A DNA stretch of 57,315 nt from an uncultured Collinsella sp. (GTDB lineage Bacteria; Actinomycetota; Coriobacteriia; Coriobacteriales; Coriobacteriaceae): the NCBI GenBank assembly GCA_934675795.1, contig CAKURW010000004.1:1-57315 (forward strand), written 5' to 3'. The position numbers and the translations under genes are program-made. This document shows positions 8,201-16,670 of this stretch, piece after piece (position 1 is the first letter of the stretch; each line of letters begins with the position of its first letter). The notes under the pieces were generated by a model. It ran no database searches, was not told where the DNA came from, and saw nothing but the letters and a program-made list of their open reading frames with translations.

Positions 8201-9050
8201 GGCGGACTCCGTAGAATACGCGGCTCACCGAGTTGTAAAAACTCTCGGGGCCGTAGTCGAGCAGCAGCACATCGCCGGGGCCTCGGCGCACGGCCACGCT
8301 CTCGACCGTGCCGTCGCAGGTAATAAACTGTCCATCGATAGCGATCGCCGGAACGCTCGGACGGTCATCAGACATAAAGATTTCGACGACATCGCTCGGC
8401 GAAGTCAAGAAAGCGCGAGCTTGAATGGTGTGCGGCGCAATGGGCACGCAGACCATGCCCGTATAGTCAGGGCTCACGATGGGGCCACCGGCGCTGAGCG
8501 CGTAACCCGTAGAACCAGTCGCCGTCGAAACGACGACACCGTCACCGCGTAGGCGGTCGATATGGTGACCGGACACCGTGATGTCAAACTCGACCATATC
8601 GGACAGGGGGCCGCGCGTAAGCGCCATGTCGTTGAGGGCGAAGGTGCGCACAACATCCTTCGTACCATCTTCGCGCACGGACACGATATCCGCGGCGATG
8701 GTAGCGCGACGGCTCACATGCAGCTCGCCGGACAGGGCGTCGCTCACGACCTGCAGAATGTCGCGCTCCTCGGGACTCGCAGCCGTCAAAAAGCCCAGGT
8801 GACCATAGGAAAGACCGAGGATAGGAATCTCGCGATGGTTGAGGATGCGGGCAGCGCGCAGCAACGTACCGTCGCCGCCGAGCGTAATGACCAGATCGGA
8901 GCCGTCAATATCAGGCGTGCTCTGAATCTTGGATCGCTGGTCGGCAGCCCATGCGACCTCATAGCCCTGGCGCGTCAGCCAAAGCTCGAGCATCAGGCCG
9001 CTCTCGACCGCCTCTTGCTTGTAGTAATTGGGAACCAGAAAGACCTTCAT
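8190..9050 (-). CDS. nadK: NAD kinase
   Basis: Cytoplasmic kinase making NADP+ from NAD+ and ATP or polyphosphate; 286 residues. The GGDGT motif (LGGDGTLLRAAR) is near residue 58. The second conserved block is the glycine-rich STATGSTGYALSAGGPIVSP, near residues 175-194. Length and N-terminus MKVFLVPN are typical. It overlaps tlyA upstream by four bases and recN downstream by 11. Confidence 0.95.
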   Translation of the reverse strand: MKVFLVPNYYKQEAVESGLMLELWLTRQGYEVAWAADQRSKIQSTPDIDGSDLVITLGGDGTLLRAARILNHREIPILGLSYGHLGFLTAASPEERDILQVVSDALSGELHVSRRATIAADIVSVREDGTKDVVRTFALNDMALTRGPLSDMVEFDITVSGHHIDRLRGDGVVVSTATGSTGYALSAGGPIVSPDYTGMVCVPIAPHTIQARAFLTSPSDVVEIFMSDDRPSVPAIAIDGQFITCDGTVESVAVRRGPGDVLLLDYGPESFYNSVSRVFYGVRHDR

Positions 9051-9859
9051 AGCGTTGCAGCTTTCTCGCTCATAACCGATACCTGGGATTGCAGCTCGTC
9101 TTGCGAGCGATCGCCGGGGTCAAATCTCGTGCCGTACAGGAAAAACTCAACGTTGCCCTTGGCACCATGAATGGGCGACACGCACACATCGACCGGGAAC
9201 AGGCCCTTGGCAGCAAAGAGTTCAACCGCCGCCACGAGTGTATCGCGGCGCACGGCGGAATCGGTCACAATGCCGCCCTCGCCCACCAGCGCCGCCGGAG
9301 CCTCAAACTGCGGCTTTACGAGTGTGCAGAATGCACCCGTAGGCGCCAGGCACGCCAGTACCGCATCGATAATGTTCGCGATGCTGGTAAACGAGACATC
9401 ACACACAGCCAGGTCGATAGTGCCGGCATAGCCAAGCTCAGGCAGCTGCGTCACGTTTGTGCGCTCATGCAGCATCACGCGATCGTCCTGACGCAACGAC
9501 CAATCGAACTGGGCGCGACCCACGTCCACCGAGACAACGGTCGCAGCTCCGCGCTTGAGCAGGCAATCAGTAAAGCCGCCGGTAGAGCAGCCCACATCCA
9601 GACAGGCAAGGCCCGTCGGATTGATACCAAACGTATCAAGCGCGCCTTCGAGCTTAAGACCGCCGCGGCCAACATAGGGAATGCGCCCCTTCACGTGCAA
9701 CGGCAGGCCCGGGGTCACCTTAAGGCCCGGCGAAGTCAAGCGCTCGCCGCCACTCGAGACCAAGCCAGCCATAAGAGTGCGAAGGGCATCCGCGCGATCG
9801 GCGCAGATGCCCTGTGAAATCAGTTCGTCATCAAGACGCACGCGTTTCATGAATGCCAT
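9047..9859 (-). CDS. tlyA: TlyA-family rRNA 2'-O-methyltransferase
   Basis: S4-domain plus FtsJ-like methyltransferase, about 270 residues. The N-terminal S4 RNA-binding part begins KRVRLDDELISQG. The SAM-binding motif I is CLDVGCSTGGFTDCLL (about 85-100). TlyA enzymes methylate cytidines in 16S and/or 23S rRNA and set capreomycin sensitivity; the older label hemolysin is misleading. The start is uncertain: ATG at 9859 or 9850 and TTG at 9862 all fit, and none has a strong ribosome site. Its neighbours xseB and nadK are the usual ones for this gene. Confidence 0.9.
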   Translation of the reverse strand: MAFMKRVRLDDELISQGICADRADALRTLMAGLVSSGGERLTSPGLKVTPGLPLHVKGRIPYVGRGGLKLEGALDTFGINPTGLACLDVGCSTGGFTDCLLKRGAATVVSVDVGRAQFDWSLRQDDRVMLHERTNVTQLPELGYAGTIDLAVCDVSFTSIANIIDAVLACLAPTGAFCTLVKPQFEAPAALVGEGGIVTDSAVRRDTLVAAVELFAAKGLFPVDVCVSPIHGAKGNVEFFLYGTRFDPGDRSQDELQSQVSVMSEKAATL

Positions 9860-9885
9860 CAACCATTCGTATCCGGAGATGCGGC

Positions 9886-10125
9886 CTAGCTATCCTGGGA
9901 TTCGTTTGCCGCATCCTCATCGTATTCCTGCTCGAGCTTGTCGGCCTCACGCGGCGTCAGCTCAAACTTATCGACCATGTCGACCGCACGGGAGCCCAGC
10001 TCAATCGCCTCGTCAAACAGATCGAGCGAACGCTCCAAGGACGTATCCTTAGAGCGAACGGTAGCTATGATCTGGTCCAAGCGGTCCGAAATCTCGTCGA
10101 AGTTGCGGACGGAACCCTCTGGCAT
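9886..10125 (-). CDS. xseB: exodeoxyribonuclease VII small subunit
   Basis: A 79-residue protein with the XseB pattern: a short helical pair containing FDEISDRLDQIIATV and LDLFDEAIELG, then an acidic tail. XseB binds the large subunit XseA to form the single-strand exonuclease. No xseA is in this window; in many Gram-positives it is adjacent, so its absence here is a local gene-order difference. A GAGGAG site precedes the ATG, which is two bases from the nusB stop. Confidence 0.9.
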   Translation of the reverse strand: MPEGSVRNFDEISDRLDQIIATVRSKDTSLERSLDLFDEAIELGSRAVDMVDKFELTPREADKLEQEYDEDAANESQDS

Positions 10126-10127
10126 GG

Positions 10128-10712
10128 CTACTCCTCGACGGTACCGGTCTCGGCCTCGGCGACCTCAGCGTCCTCGTCGAGAACGCCGGCCTCGGCCTGA
10201 GCAACCGCAACCTTTGCGGCAGCCTCGGCAGCCTGTGCCTCCTCGCGAGCGCGATCCTCGGCCAGCAGCTCCTGGTATAGGTCCTCGCCCGGCAGCTCCT
10301 CGCTGCGAGCGATCTTACCCAGCACGCCGTTGACGAACGACGCGGACTGGTCGGTGCCATAGGCCTTGGCAAGCTCAACGGCCTCGTTGATCACGATGGC
10401 GTCCGAGACCTCCTCGTCGGTGAGGAAACGCATCTCGTAAACGGCGATACGCAGCAGGTTGCGGTCGGCGCCGGGCATGCGCATAAGATCCCAGTTCTTG
10501 GCAACGGAGCGCAGAGCACAGTCGATGCGGTCGATATGCTCGTAGGCACCTCGGCACAGCTCCAGAGCATAGGGATCGAGGGGCCCCTTCGAGATCAGGA
10601 AATCACCCTCGAGGACGCGCTCGAGCGGGCTGTCCGTGGCCTCGGCCTGGAACAGCAGCTGCAGCGCCTGACTGCGGGCAAGCGTACGCCCGCGATAAAC
10701 CTTAAGGCTCAA
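10128..10712 (-). CDS. nusB: transcription antitermination factor NusB
   Basis: NusB, 194 residues, forms the boxA-binding complex with NusE/S10 in rRNA antitermination. The core runs from RGRTLARSQALQLLFQAE to about residue 145 (DQSASFVNGVLGKIAR). A C-terminal extension of about 45 residues, rich in Glu and Ala, is longer than in most NusB proteins. The start is TTG at 10712, preceded by AAGGAG with a six-base gap. Position after efp and an Asp23-like gene is typical of Gram-positive operons. Confidence 0.94.
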   Translation of the reverse strand: MSLKVYRGRTLARSQALQLLFQAEATDSPLERVLEGDFLISKGPLDPYALELCRGAYEHIDRIDCALRSVAKNWDLMRMPGADRNLLRIAVYEMRFLTDEEVSDAIVINEAVELAKAYGTDQSASFVNGVLGKIARSEELPGEDLYQELLAEDRAREEAQAAEAAAKVAVAQAEAGVLDEDAEVAEAETGTVEE

Positions 10713-10715
10713 AGG

Positions 10716-11078
10716 TTACTCCTTGGGGAAAACGAGGCCGTCGATGCAAACGTCAACGCGCTCGACCTCAACGCCAACCTGGGCATCGATGGCGGCGACC
10801 ACGGCAGCGCGAACGGCCTCGGCGAGTTTCTTGAACGGATAGCCAAAGAACACCACGACGCGCACGGTGAGTGCGAGCTTGTCGCCGACGACCTCGGCCT
10901 CGACCGCCGGCTCAGAAGCCGGGGCCTTGGACGAGAGCATCATGGAGACAAGGTTGGTGGCAAGGTCCTTGACGCCAACGGAGGCGATGCCCTCGACATC
11001 GGACACGGCGCGCGAGACGATGGCGGTCAGAACATCGGGCGAAATGCCGATGCCGTCAATCTTGATTTCCTGGGGCAT
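10716..11078 (-). CDS. Asp23/Gls24 family envelope stress-type protein
   Basis: A 120-residue Asp23 (DUF322) protein resembling the YqhY type found beside accessory acetyl-CoA carboxylase or nusB genes in Firmicutes. Conserved features are ISPDVLTAIVSRAVSDVEGI near the N-terminus and the C-terminal VERVDVCIDGLVF. An alanine/glutamate-rich insert (KAPASEPAVEAEV) sits in the middle. The exact molecular role of the family is not established. AGGAGG precedes the ATG. A second member is at 56687-57043. Confidence 0.85.
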   Translation of the reverse strand: MPQEIKIDGIGISPDVLTAIVSRAVSDVEGIASVGVKDLATNLVSMMLSSKAPASEPAVEAEVVGDKLALTVRVVVFFGYPFKKLAEAVRAAVVAAIDAQVGVEVERVDVCIDGLVFPKE

Positions 11079-11102
11079 GAGTCCTCCTAGAAGAGTTGGT
11101 TG

Positions 11103-11666
11103 CTAGACGCGGGAGACGAACTTGCCGTCGCGGGTGTCAACCTTGATGACCTCGCCCTCGTTGAGGTACATGGGGACCTGGATGACAGCGCCGGTGTCAA
11201 TCGTGGCCGGCTTGGTGGAACCCTGGACGGTGTCGCCCTTAAAGCCCGGGTCGGTCTGGACGATGGTGGTTTCGATGAACATCGGCGGAGTCACGCCCAT
11301 GAGCTCATCGTCAGCGAAGAGCAGCTGGCAGATGTCGTTCTCGCGCAGCCACTTGGAGTTCTCGCCCACCATGTCCTCGGGAACGGGAACCTGCTCATAG
11401 GACTCGTTGTCCATGAAGATGTAGTCGGTGCCATCGTTGTAGAGGTACTGGAACTCACGGGTGGTGAGCATGACGCTCTCGAACTTGGTGCCGGCGTTGC
11501 AGGTGTTCTCGACGACACGGCCGCTCTTGATGTCGCGGGTCTTGTAGCGCACAAACGCGCCGCCCTTGCCCGGCTTGACATGCTGGAACTCGACGATGGT
11601 GTAGACCTTGTCCTTGATGCGGAGACCGAGGCCGTTCTTGAAGTCGGCGGTGGAAATGGTAGGCAT
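11103..11666 (-). CDS. efp: translation elongation factor P
   Basis: EF-P, 187 residues, rescues ribosomes stalled at polyproline stretches. Three OB-like domains are expected. The modifiable lysine lies in the tip loop HVKPGKGGAF; counting from MPTISTADF it is Lys34. No known modification gene (epmA, earP, ymfI) is in the window. The start at 11666 has AAAGG upstream, and the longer frame to 11699 is rejected. It is the first gene of the operon running to recN. Confidence 0.96.
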   Translation of the reverse strand: MPTISTADFKNGLGLRIKDKVYTIVEFQHVKPGKGGAFVRYKTRDIKSGRVVENTCNAGTKFESVMLTTREFQYLYNDGTDYIFMDNESYEQVPVPEDMVGENSKWLRENDICQLLFADDELMGVTPPMFIETTIVQTDPGFKGDTVQGSTKPATIDTGAVIQVPMYLNEGEVIKVDTRDGKFVSRV

Positions 11667-11723
11667 AGCGACCTTTCTTGTTATGGGCAGAACGCACAAG
11701 CGTCCAAATTACATACGATAGAA

Positions 11724-11729
11724 ATTATA
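11724..11729 (-). promoter_or_regulatory. candidate -10 box for the efp-recN operon
   Basis: A perfect TATAAT on the minus strand lies 58 bases before the efp start. No good -35 is visible at the expected distance. The position, between the pepP region and efp, suits the operon promoter. Confidence 0.5.
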
Positions 11730-11758
11730 CACTTGCAGACGGCGCCTGCGGCGAGCGC

Positions 11759-11803
11759 ATAAAAAGAGAACGCGGGGCGTCCGAATCAATCCGGACGCCC
11801 CGC
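11759..11803 (-). terminator. intrinsic terminator after pepP
   Basis: Perfect 12-bp arms (11772-11783 with 11792-11803, GCGGGGCGTCCG) form a GC-rich stem with an eight-base loop. On the minus strand the stem is followed by a T-rich tract (TTCTCTTTTTAT). It lies 24 bases past the pepP stop. Confidence 0.88.
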
Positions 11804-11826
11804 CCCAAACTATCTACTGAAGTAAA

Positions 11827-12957
11827 CTAGCAGTCGATAACGTGCAGGTCGTGCGGGGTCTTGGTGAAGGGCTCATAGCCGTTCTCGGTGACCACGCCGT
11901 AGTCCTCCAGGCGCACGCCGCCCACGCCGGGCAGGTAGACGCCGGGCTCCATGGTGATAACCGAGCCGACCTCGATGATATTCTTGCTGCGGTTAAAGTT
12001 GGGCAGCTCATGGATGTCGATGCCCACGCCGTGACCCAAGCCATGGTTATAGTAATCGCCATAGCCGGCATCGCCGATGATCTTCTTGGAGAGCTTGAAG
12101 ATGTCGTTGCCCTCAACGCCCGGATGGATGGCGGCGACGCACTCCTCGTGCGTACGGCGCACGAGTGCGTACAGGTCGAGCTGCTCCTGGGTGGGCTCGC
12201 CCATCACGACAGTGCGCGTCATGTCGGAGCGGTAATCGCAATAGCCCGCGCCGTAATCCATAAGAACGAAATCGCCCTTCTCGATCACGCGGTCGCTCGG
12301 CACGGCATGCGGGTTGGCGGTGTTGGGGCCGCTCGCGACGATGGAACCGAAGGCCAGGCTGTCGGCACCGTTGGCGAACATAAAGTTCTCGAGCTCGTTG
12401 CGTACCTGCTTCTCGGTCATACCGGGCTTAATAAAGCCGAGCATGTGCTGGAAGGCGGCATCGGTGATCGACTGCGCATGGCGCATGAGCTCAATCTCCT
12501 CGGCGTCCTTGATGGCGCGCATCTTGCGGATTTCGTCGTGCATCAGCGGCAGCATACAGGCGACGGAACGGTCCTCCAGGCCGCGCTGAATACCCTGGTA
12601 GAAATTAATCTGCATATCGTCCTCGACAGCGCAGACGCGGCATTTGTTGGCCGCGATCTTGCCGGCGACCCAACCGGGGATGGTGCCCTCATCCATGTCG
12701 TAGACCCAGGGGCTGCCGGCTGGCGTGTTCTCCTCAAAGCTGTTGAGGTAGCGCGAGTCGGTGTGGAACAGGCACTGGTCGGCCGTAATAAACGCAGCGT
12801 GCGGGAACTCGAAGGTGTAGTCGAAGACGCCCTTCACGCCCGTAAGCCAACGAAGGTTGGCCTCGTCGCGCACCACGATGGCGTCGTAGCCACGCTCGAC
12901 CATCAGGGCACGGACACGCTCGATACGACCGGCAGGACCGGCAGCAAACTCAGACAT
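11827..12957 (-). CDS. pepP: Xaa-Pro aminopeptidase, M24B family
   Basis: Metallopeptidase that removes N-terminal residues preceding proline; 376 residues, cytoplasmic. The creatinase-like N-domain is followed by the pita-bread fold. The metal ligands are visible: two Asp in LMDYGAGYCDYRSDMTRT, His in NHGLGHGVG, Glu in TMEPGVY, and Glu in RLEDYG. The start ATG at 12957 has AAAGGA upstream. It directly precedes efp, a pairing seen in many Gram-positives. Related dipeptidases (PepQ) share these motifs, so substrate length is uncertain. Confidence 0.92.
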   Translation of the reverse strand: MSEFAAGPAGRIERVRALMVERGYDAIVVRDEANLRWLTGVKGVFDYTFEFPHAAFITADQCLFHTDSRYLNSFEENTPAGSPWVYDMDEGTIPGWVAGKIAANKCRVCAVEDDMQINFYQGIQRGLEDRSVACMLPLMHDEIRKMRAIKDAEEIELMRHAQSITDAAFQHMLGFIKPGMTEKQVRNELENFMFANGADSLAFGSIVASGPNTANPHAVPSDRVIEKGDFVLMDYGAGYCDYRSDMTRTVVMGEPTQEQLDLYALVRRTHEECVAAIHPGVEGNDIFKLSKKIIGDAGYGDYYNHGLGHGVGIDIHELPNFNRSKNIIEVGSVITMEPGVYLPGVGGVRLEDYGVVTENGYEPFTKTPHDLHVIDC

Positions 12958-13015
12958 GCAGATTCCTTTCTTGTTGTCTCAATATAGACGGGACGGGTCT
13001 CAACCGAACGACGGA

Positions 13016-13027
13016 ATCGCATGCGAT
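13016..13027. promoter_or_regulatory. 12-bp palindrome in the pepP upstream region
   Basis: ATCGCATGCGAT is a perfect palindrome in the 132-base gap before pepP. It is flanked by two direct copies of CAACCGA. It could be an operator or part of a terminator for the upstream aro genes. There is no independent support for either role. Confidence 0.3.
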
Positions 13028-13089
13028 CCGCAACCGATTGAAAACCCGCCCCTCAACATGATACGAAAGACGATGGAAGTCAATAAATC

Positions 13090-14199
13090 TTAGAGAAGTT
13101 CTTTACGAGAAGCCAAGTAGGCGTGAGCATGGCGCTCAAGAACCTCGTCCTCGACGCTCGTTAGGCGAATGGCGCCGAGCGCCGCGGGCAGCGGCAGCAT
13201 GCTGCGGTTCGAGCGGACAAACTGCTGTCTGCGGAACTCCTCGATATATGCGGCAGGCTCCAAGTCGAAGGCAAGCTCCTCGATGCCAAAGTCCTCCAGG
13301 CAGTCATCGAGATCAAACACATAGTCGATATCGAAGTCGCAGGCATCGTGTGCTAGGCGCGCCTCAAAGCGCATGCCCTCGGACAACAGCTGGTAGGCAG
13401 GGACCTGCGAAGCGGCATCGCCCAAGCAAGCGCGCAGGGTGCGCTCCCCCGTCTTGCCAAAATCGAGCGCATGGCGAGCGCTCGGGTTCGTGGCCGTCAG
13501 CACGTCCTTGCGGGCAGTCTGAGACCATTGAACGGCATTGACGAGTGCGACCTCCTCGCCCGCGAGAATCTCGGGGACGGTCTCAGTAAACTGATTCCAG
13601 CGGGACTTGCTGCTCGAAAGCATGGTGCCAACAAGTACCGCATAGCCGAACTTGAGGTCCTCGGGTTCCGCCTCGCGAACAAGGTCGAGATCACACACAA
13701 CCAAGCCCGGTTCGGGACGGAACGCGATAGCGGGAAGCGCATTGGCCAACGAGGCGACGAGCGGCTTCATGGTCGTCGCGACCGTGAGCATGGCGTCGAA
13801 GGTCGTCGGCAGCAGCGCGCACTCGGTTCGGCCACACCACTGGTTGGCGCACCAGCCAACAACCGAACAGGTTGCGGCATCGCCAACAGCGACAACCAGA
13901 TCGTCGCAGGTGATGCGGTTGGCAGACAGGGCGCCAAAGATAGCATCGGCGTCGGCCAGCGTGGCACCAGCAGGCGAAACCTCGAGGACGAGCAGCGACA
14001 CGGCAAAACCGGCGTCGACCAGCGCATGCTCGACGACCTCACCAAAACGCTCGGATGTGGCGTCGTTCCAAACCACCATCGCGCGCTTAGGCTTGCCCAC
14101 GGCCGAGGCAAACATGCGCGGCAGCTCATCGAACGCGCCCAATCCGACGCGGACATCGACACTGCGGTTTTGGAAATTGATCAGTTGACGGCGAATCAT
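13090..14199 (-). CDS. AroB-like 3-dehydroquinate synthase homologue, catalytic residues missing
   Basis: A 369-residue protein with the overall layout of 3-dehydroquinate synthase, translated from an ATGA overlap with aroK. The NAD-site GGGV-type motif is replaced by AVGDAATCSVVGW (about 104-116). The LPTTF block (130-134) is kept. The three metal-ligand regions are all altered: the usual AEVIKYG reads YAVLVGT (186-192), GHTFGH reads GKTGER (248-253), and HGEAV reads SEGMR (273-277). The protein is therefore unlikely to cyclise DAHP. It may be a pseudoenzyme, or have a partner role with AroK. Alignment was by eye. An upstream in-frame start at 14232 is rejected. Confidence 0.75.
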   Translation of the reverse strand: MIRRQLINFQNRSVDVRVGLGAFDELPRMFASAVGKPKRAMVVWNDATSERFGEVVEHALVDAGFAVSLLVLEVSPAGATLADADAIFGALSANRITCDDLVVAVGDAATCSVVGWCANQWCGRTECALLPTTFDAMLTVATTMKPLVASLANALPAIAFRPEPGLVVCDLDLVREAEPEDLKFGYAVLVGTMLSSSKSRWNQFTETVPEILAGEEVALVNAVQWSQTARKDVLTATNPSARHALDFGKTGERTLRACLGDAASQVPAYQLLSEGMRFEARLAHDACDFDIDYVFDLDDCLEDFGIEELAFDLEPAAYIEEFRRQQFVRSNRSMLPLPAALGAIRLTSVEDEVLERHAHAYLASRKELL

Positions 14200-14729
14200 A
14201 GCAGTCCACGCTCCAAAAGCATCTCGGCACAAAGGTAGGAAACGTCCTCGAAGGACTTGTTGCGAATATCAAGGGTAATATCGGCGGCCTGGCGATACAG
14301 CGGACGACGATGCTCAAACAGGCGCGCGGCATGCTCGGGCGAACGGAAATCGGGGCGCGTGTCGGACCGACGAATCTGGCGAATCGAATCCTCGAAGTCG
14401 CCCTCGAGGTACACGCACGTACCCATTTCGTGCATCAGCTCAATATTCACCGGCGTCTCGACGATACCGCCCCCGCACGAAACCAACAGGCTGCGCTCGC
14501 TTTGGAGCGAACGGAGCGCCGAGGTCTCGAGCTCGCGGAAACGATCCTCGCCCTCGGTCTCAAAAATCTCGGTTACCGACTTACCGCAACGGCGCACGAC
14601 CAGGCGGTCGGTATCGATAAAACGCCGCTTGAACATGGTGCCGACGTTGCGCGCGAGCGTCGATTTGCCCGCGCCCAAAAAGCCGATAAAGAAGATATGG
14701 TCGCAGCCGTGTTTGATGTGCTGAGACAT
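14196..14729 (-). CDS. aroK: shikimate kinase
   Basis: P-loop kinase of 177 residues converting shikimate to shikimate-3-phosphate. Walker A is GFLGAGKST (16-24). The shikimate-binding DTD is at about 39-41, with RFRELE, CGGG, and the lid region near RPDF. All motifs seem intact, in contrast with the adjoining AroB-like protein, which it overlaps by four bases. It lies eight bases after yqeG. It could act on a related substrate, but the sequence does not suggest one. Confidence 0.9.
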   Translation of the reverse strand: MSQHIKHGCDHIFFIGFLGAGKSTLARNVGTMFKRRFIDTDRLVVRRCGKSVTEIFETEGEDRFRELETSALRSLQSERSLLVSCGGGIVETPVNIELMHEMGTCVYLEGDFEDSIRQIRRSDTRPDFRSPEHAARLFEHRRPLYRQAADITLDIRNKSFEDVSYLCAEMLLERGLL

Positions 14730-14737
14730 GGCGAAAC

Positions 14738-15235
14738 CTATTCCTCGCAGGGAAGGTCGCGCAGGGCCCGGCGCTCAAAGATACGGAAGATCTGCGTATA
14801 CCACAGGTCCTGCGTCGCCTGCGGCTTTACCAGTATGGTATCGACGCCGGCGAAATTGCCGCTCCACACGTCAGTGTAGAGCTGATCACCGATCAGCACC
14901 GCCTCGTCGGCCGTGGCGCCGAGGCGCTTAAGACCCGCCTTGAGGGCAAACGGCGCCGGCTTCATGGCGTGGCTGATGGCCTCGAGTCCCAGCTCGCGTG
15001 CAGAGCTCATGACCTGATCCCGATGCCAGTTGTTGGACACCATGCACAGCTTAAAGCCTTTGGCGCGGGCGGCGTCGAGCCAAGCGGAAACCGCGGCGGG
15101 AACCTGCTCGGTGTCGCGCGGCACCAGGGTGTTATCGCGATCGAGCAGAATGGCGCGTTTGCCATCGGCCCACAGGGTATCAAGGTCGATGCGATCGACC
15201 GAGGCAACGTATCGTTTGGGGCTAAAAATCCTCAT
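14738..15235 (-). CDS. YqeG-family HAD phosphatase
   Basis: A 165-residue HAD IIIA-type protein. Motif I is LLDRDNTLVPRD (about 32-43), motif II contains MVSNN, and motif III/IV is GDQLYTDVWSGN. YqeG relatives are probable phosphatases; PgpP in some bacteria and plastids acts on phosphatidylglycerophosphate. The start MRIFSPKRYV lies one base after the mltG stop, and a long upstream extension of the frame is arginine/serine-rich shadow of mltG and is rejected. It sits between mltG and aroK. Confidence 0.85.
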   Translation of the reverse strand: MRIFSPKRYVASVDRIDLDTLWADGKRAILLDRDNTLVPRDTEQVPAAVSAWLDAARAKGFKLCMVSNNWHRDQVMSSARELGLEAISHAMKPAPFALKAGLKRLGATADEAVLIGDQLYTDVWSGNFAGVDTILVKPQATQDLWYTQIFRIFERRALRDLPCEE

Positions 15236-15236
15236 G

Positions 15237-16670
15237 CTAATTCCAAGACTGTTGATGCTCTTCATAGGTTTGCGAGAAGTACTCCTCGTCCTGCGTAATG
15301 TAGAAATACAGGTCATCGGAGTCGGTCGGCTCAAGCGTGGCCTTGAGTGCCTCGAGCGACGGAGAGCAGATGGGCGTGGGCGGCAGGCCCTCATGCTTAT
15401 AGGTGTTATACGGACTATCGCTCTGCAGGTCGTCGGCGGTAACCTCGCCACCGGTGACATACATCATAGTCGCATCGCTATTGAGATAGCGCAGGCCATC
15501 GAGCTTGCCGGCAAGGCGGTTGTAGAAAACCGAGGCCACATGCGCACGTTGATCGGCGTTGAGGCCCTCGCGCTCAACGATAGAGGCCAAGTTGACGATG
15601 TCGTAGTCGGACATCTCCACACCGTAGCGTTCCTTGATCTTGGCTTCGCAGCTCGCAAAGTCAAGCGACTTGTACTCGGTCTTAAACTGATCGAGCATAG
15701 CGCGAATCACGCCATCGGCCGTCGGCGAATCACCCAACGAATAGGTCTTGGGGAACAAGAAACCCTCAAGCGAGTCGTTGGCGGCGCCCTTAAGGAAGCT
15801 ATAGTCGTCCACGTAGTTGGAGGCCTTAGCCTGGTTGAGGAAGTCTTCCTTAGAGATGCCATCGTAGGCCTGGGCCACACGGTCGGCGACTTGATCGACC
15901 GTCAGGCCCTCAGGGATAGTTAGCGCATTGGAGCCCGCGTTGGGACCTTCCATGAGCTGCTGAACAACCTTGGTCGCGTCCATGAGTGTGGTGAACAAAT
16001 AGGTACCAGGCTTGAGCGACATATCGGCGTTGAGCTTTTTCACCGCCGCATAGTAATCCTTGGGATTCTCGACGATATGGTTCTCGGAGAGAATCGAGGC
16101 GATCGTATCGCCCGAAGCACCGTCGGGAATGGTTACCGTAACCTGCTGACCAGCCGTGACCTTCGTATCCTCACCGGCAAAGAAGCCCTTGACGGCCGGC
16201 ACGACAAAGAAAACGATCGCGACAAGCGCAAGCACCGCCACCACAACGCCGATGATCATGGGAACCGGAGAGCTCTTCTTTTGAGCACCGCGACGAGTAT
16301 GCGTGTTGTAGCTCGAGCGGGTCGCCGGAGCAACGCCATGCGAACCGCGGGCGTGATGAGAATGCGATTGGGGGGCCTGCGTTCGCTGGGTAGGTGCCTG
16401 CTGCTTAAAGCGGGTACCGCCTGCAGGCTGGGCCGTACGAGCAGTGGGCTGCTGAGCCGCGTGAGAAGCCGGATGCTGAACCGAACGAGCAGAAGGCTGC
16501 TGACCCGTCCGTTGAACAGGTTGGGCCGAACGAGAGAAGGACTGCACCGGGCGCGCGGCAGGCTGAGCTGCGCGCTGCGTCGGCTGTGCCGGACGCTGGC
16601 CAGGCTGGGCAGGGCGCGACGCCGGCTGACGTGTACGATTCGGCTGGCGCGGATCGGAAGCACTAGGCAT
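15237..16670 (-). CDS. mltG: endolytic murein transglycosylase MltG
   Basis: Membrane-anchored lytic transglycosylase (YceG family), 477 residues, thought to set glycan strand length. One transmembrane helix (about 138-160, GVVVAVLALVAIVFFVV) precedes the extracellular catalytic domain. The catalytic Glu is in LASIVEREGLNADQR. The first 135 residues are cytoplasmic, low-complexity and basic, made of QPA/RPAQ-like units with no acidic residues after residue 6. The start at 16670 has GGAGG and overlaps ruvX by eight bases. Confidence 0.92.
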   Translation of the reverse strand: MPSASDPRQPNRTRQPASRPAQPGQRPAQPTQRAAQPAARPVQSFSRSAQPVQRTGQQPSARSVQHPASHAAQQPTARTAQPAGGTRFKQQAPTQRTQAPQSHSHHARGSHGVAPATRSSYNTHTRRGAQKKSSPVPMIIGVVVAVLALVAIVFFVVPAVKGFFAGEDTKVTAGQQVTVTIPDGASGDTIASILSENHIVENPKDYYAAVKKLNADMSLKPGTYLFTTLMDATKVVQQLMEGPNAGSNALTIPEGLTVDQVADRVAQAYDGISKEDFLNQAKASNYVDDYSFLKGAANDSLEGFLFPKTYSLGDSPTADGVIRAMLDQFKTEYKSLDFASCEAKIKERYGVEMSDYDIVNLASIVEREGLNADQRAHVASVFYNRLAGKLDGLRYLNSDATMMYVTGGEVTADDLQSDSPYNTYKHEGLPPTPICSPSLEALKATLEPTDSDDLYFYITQDEEYFSQTYEEHQQSWN

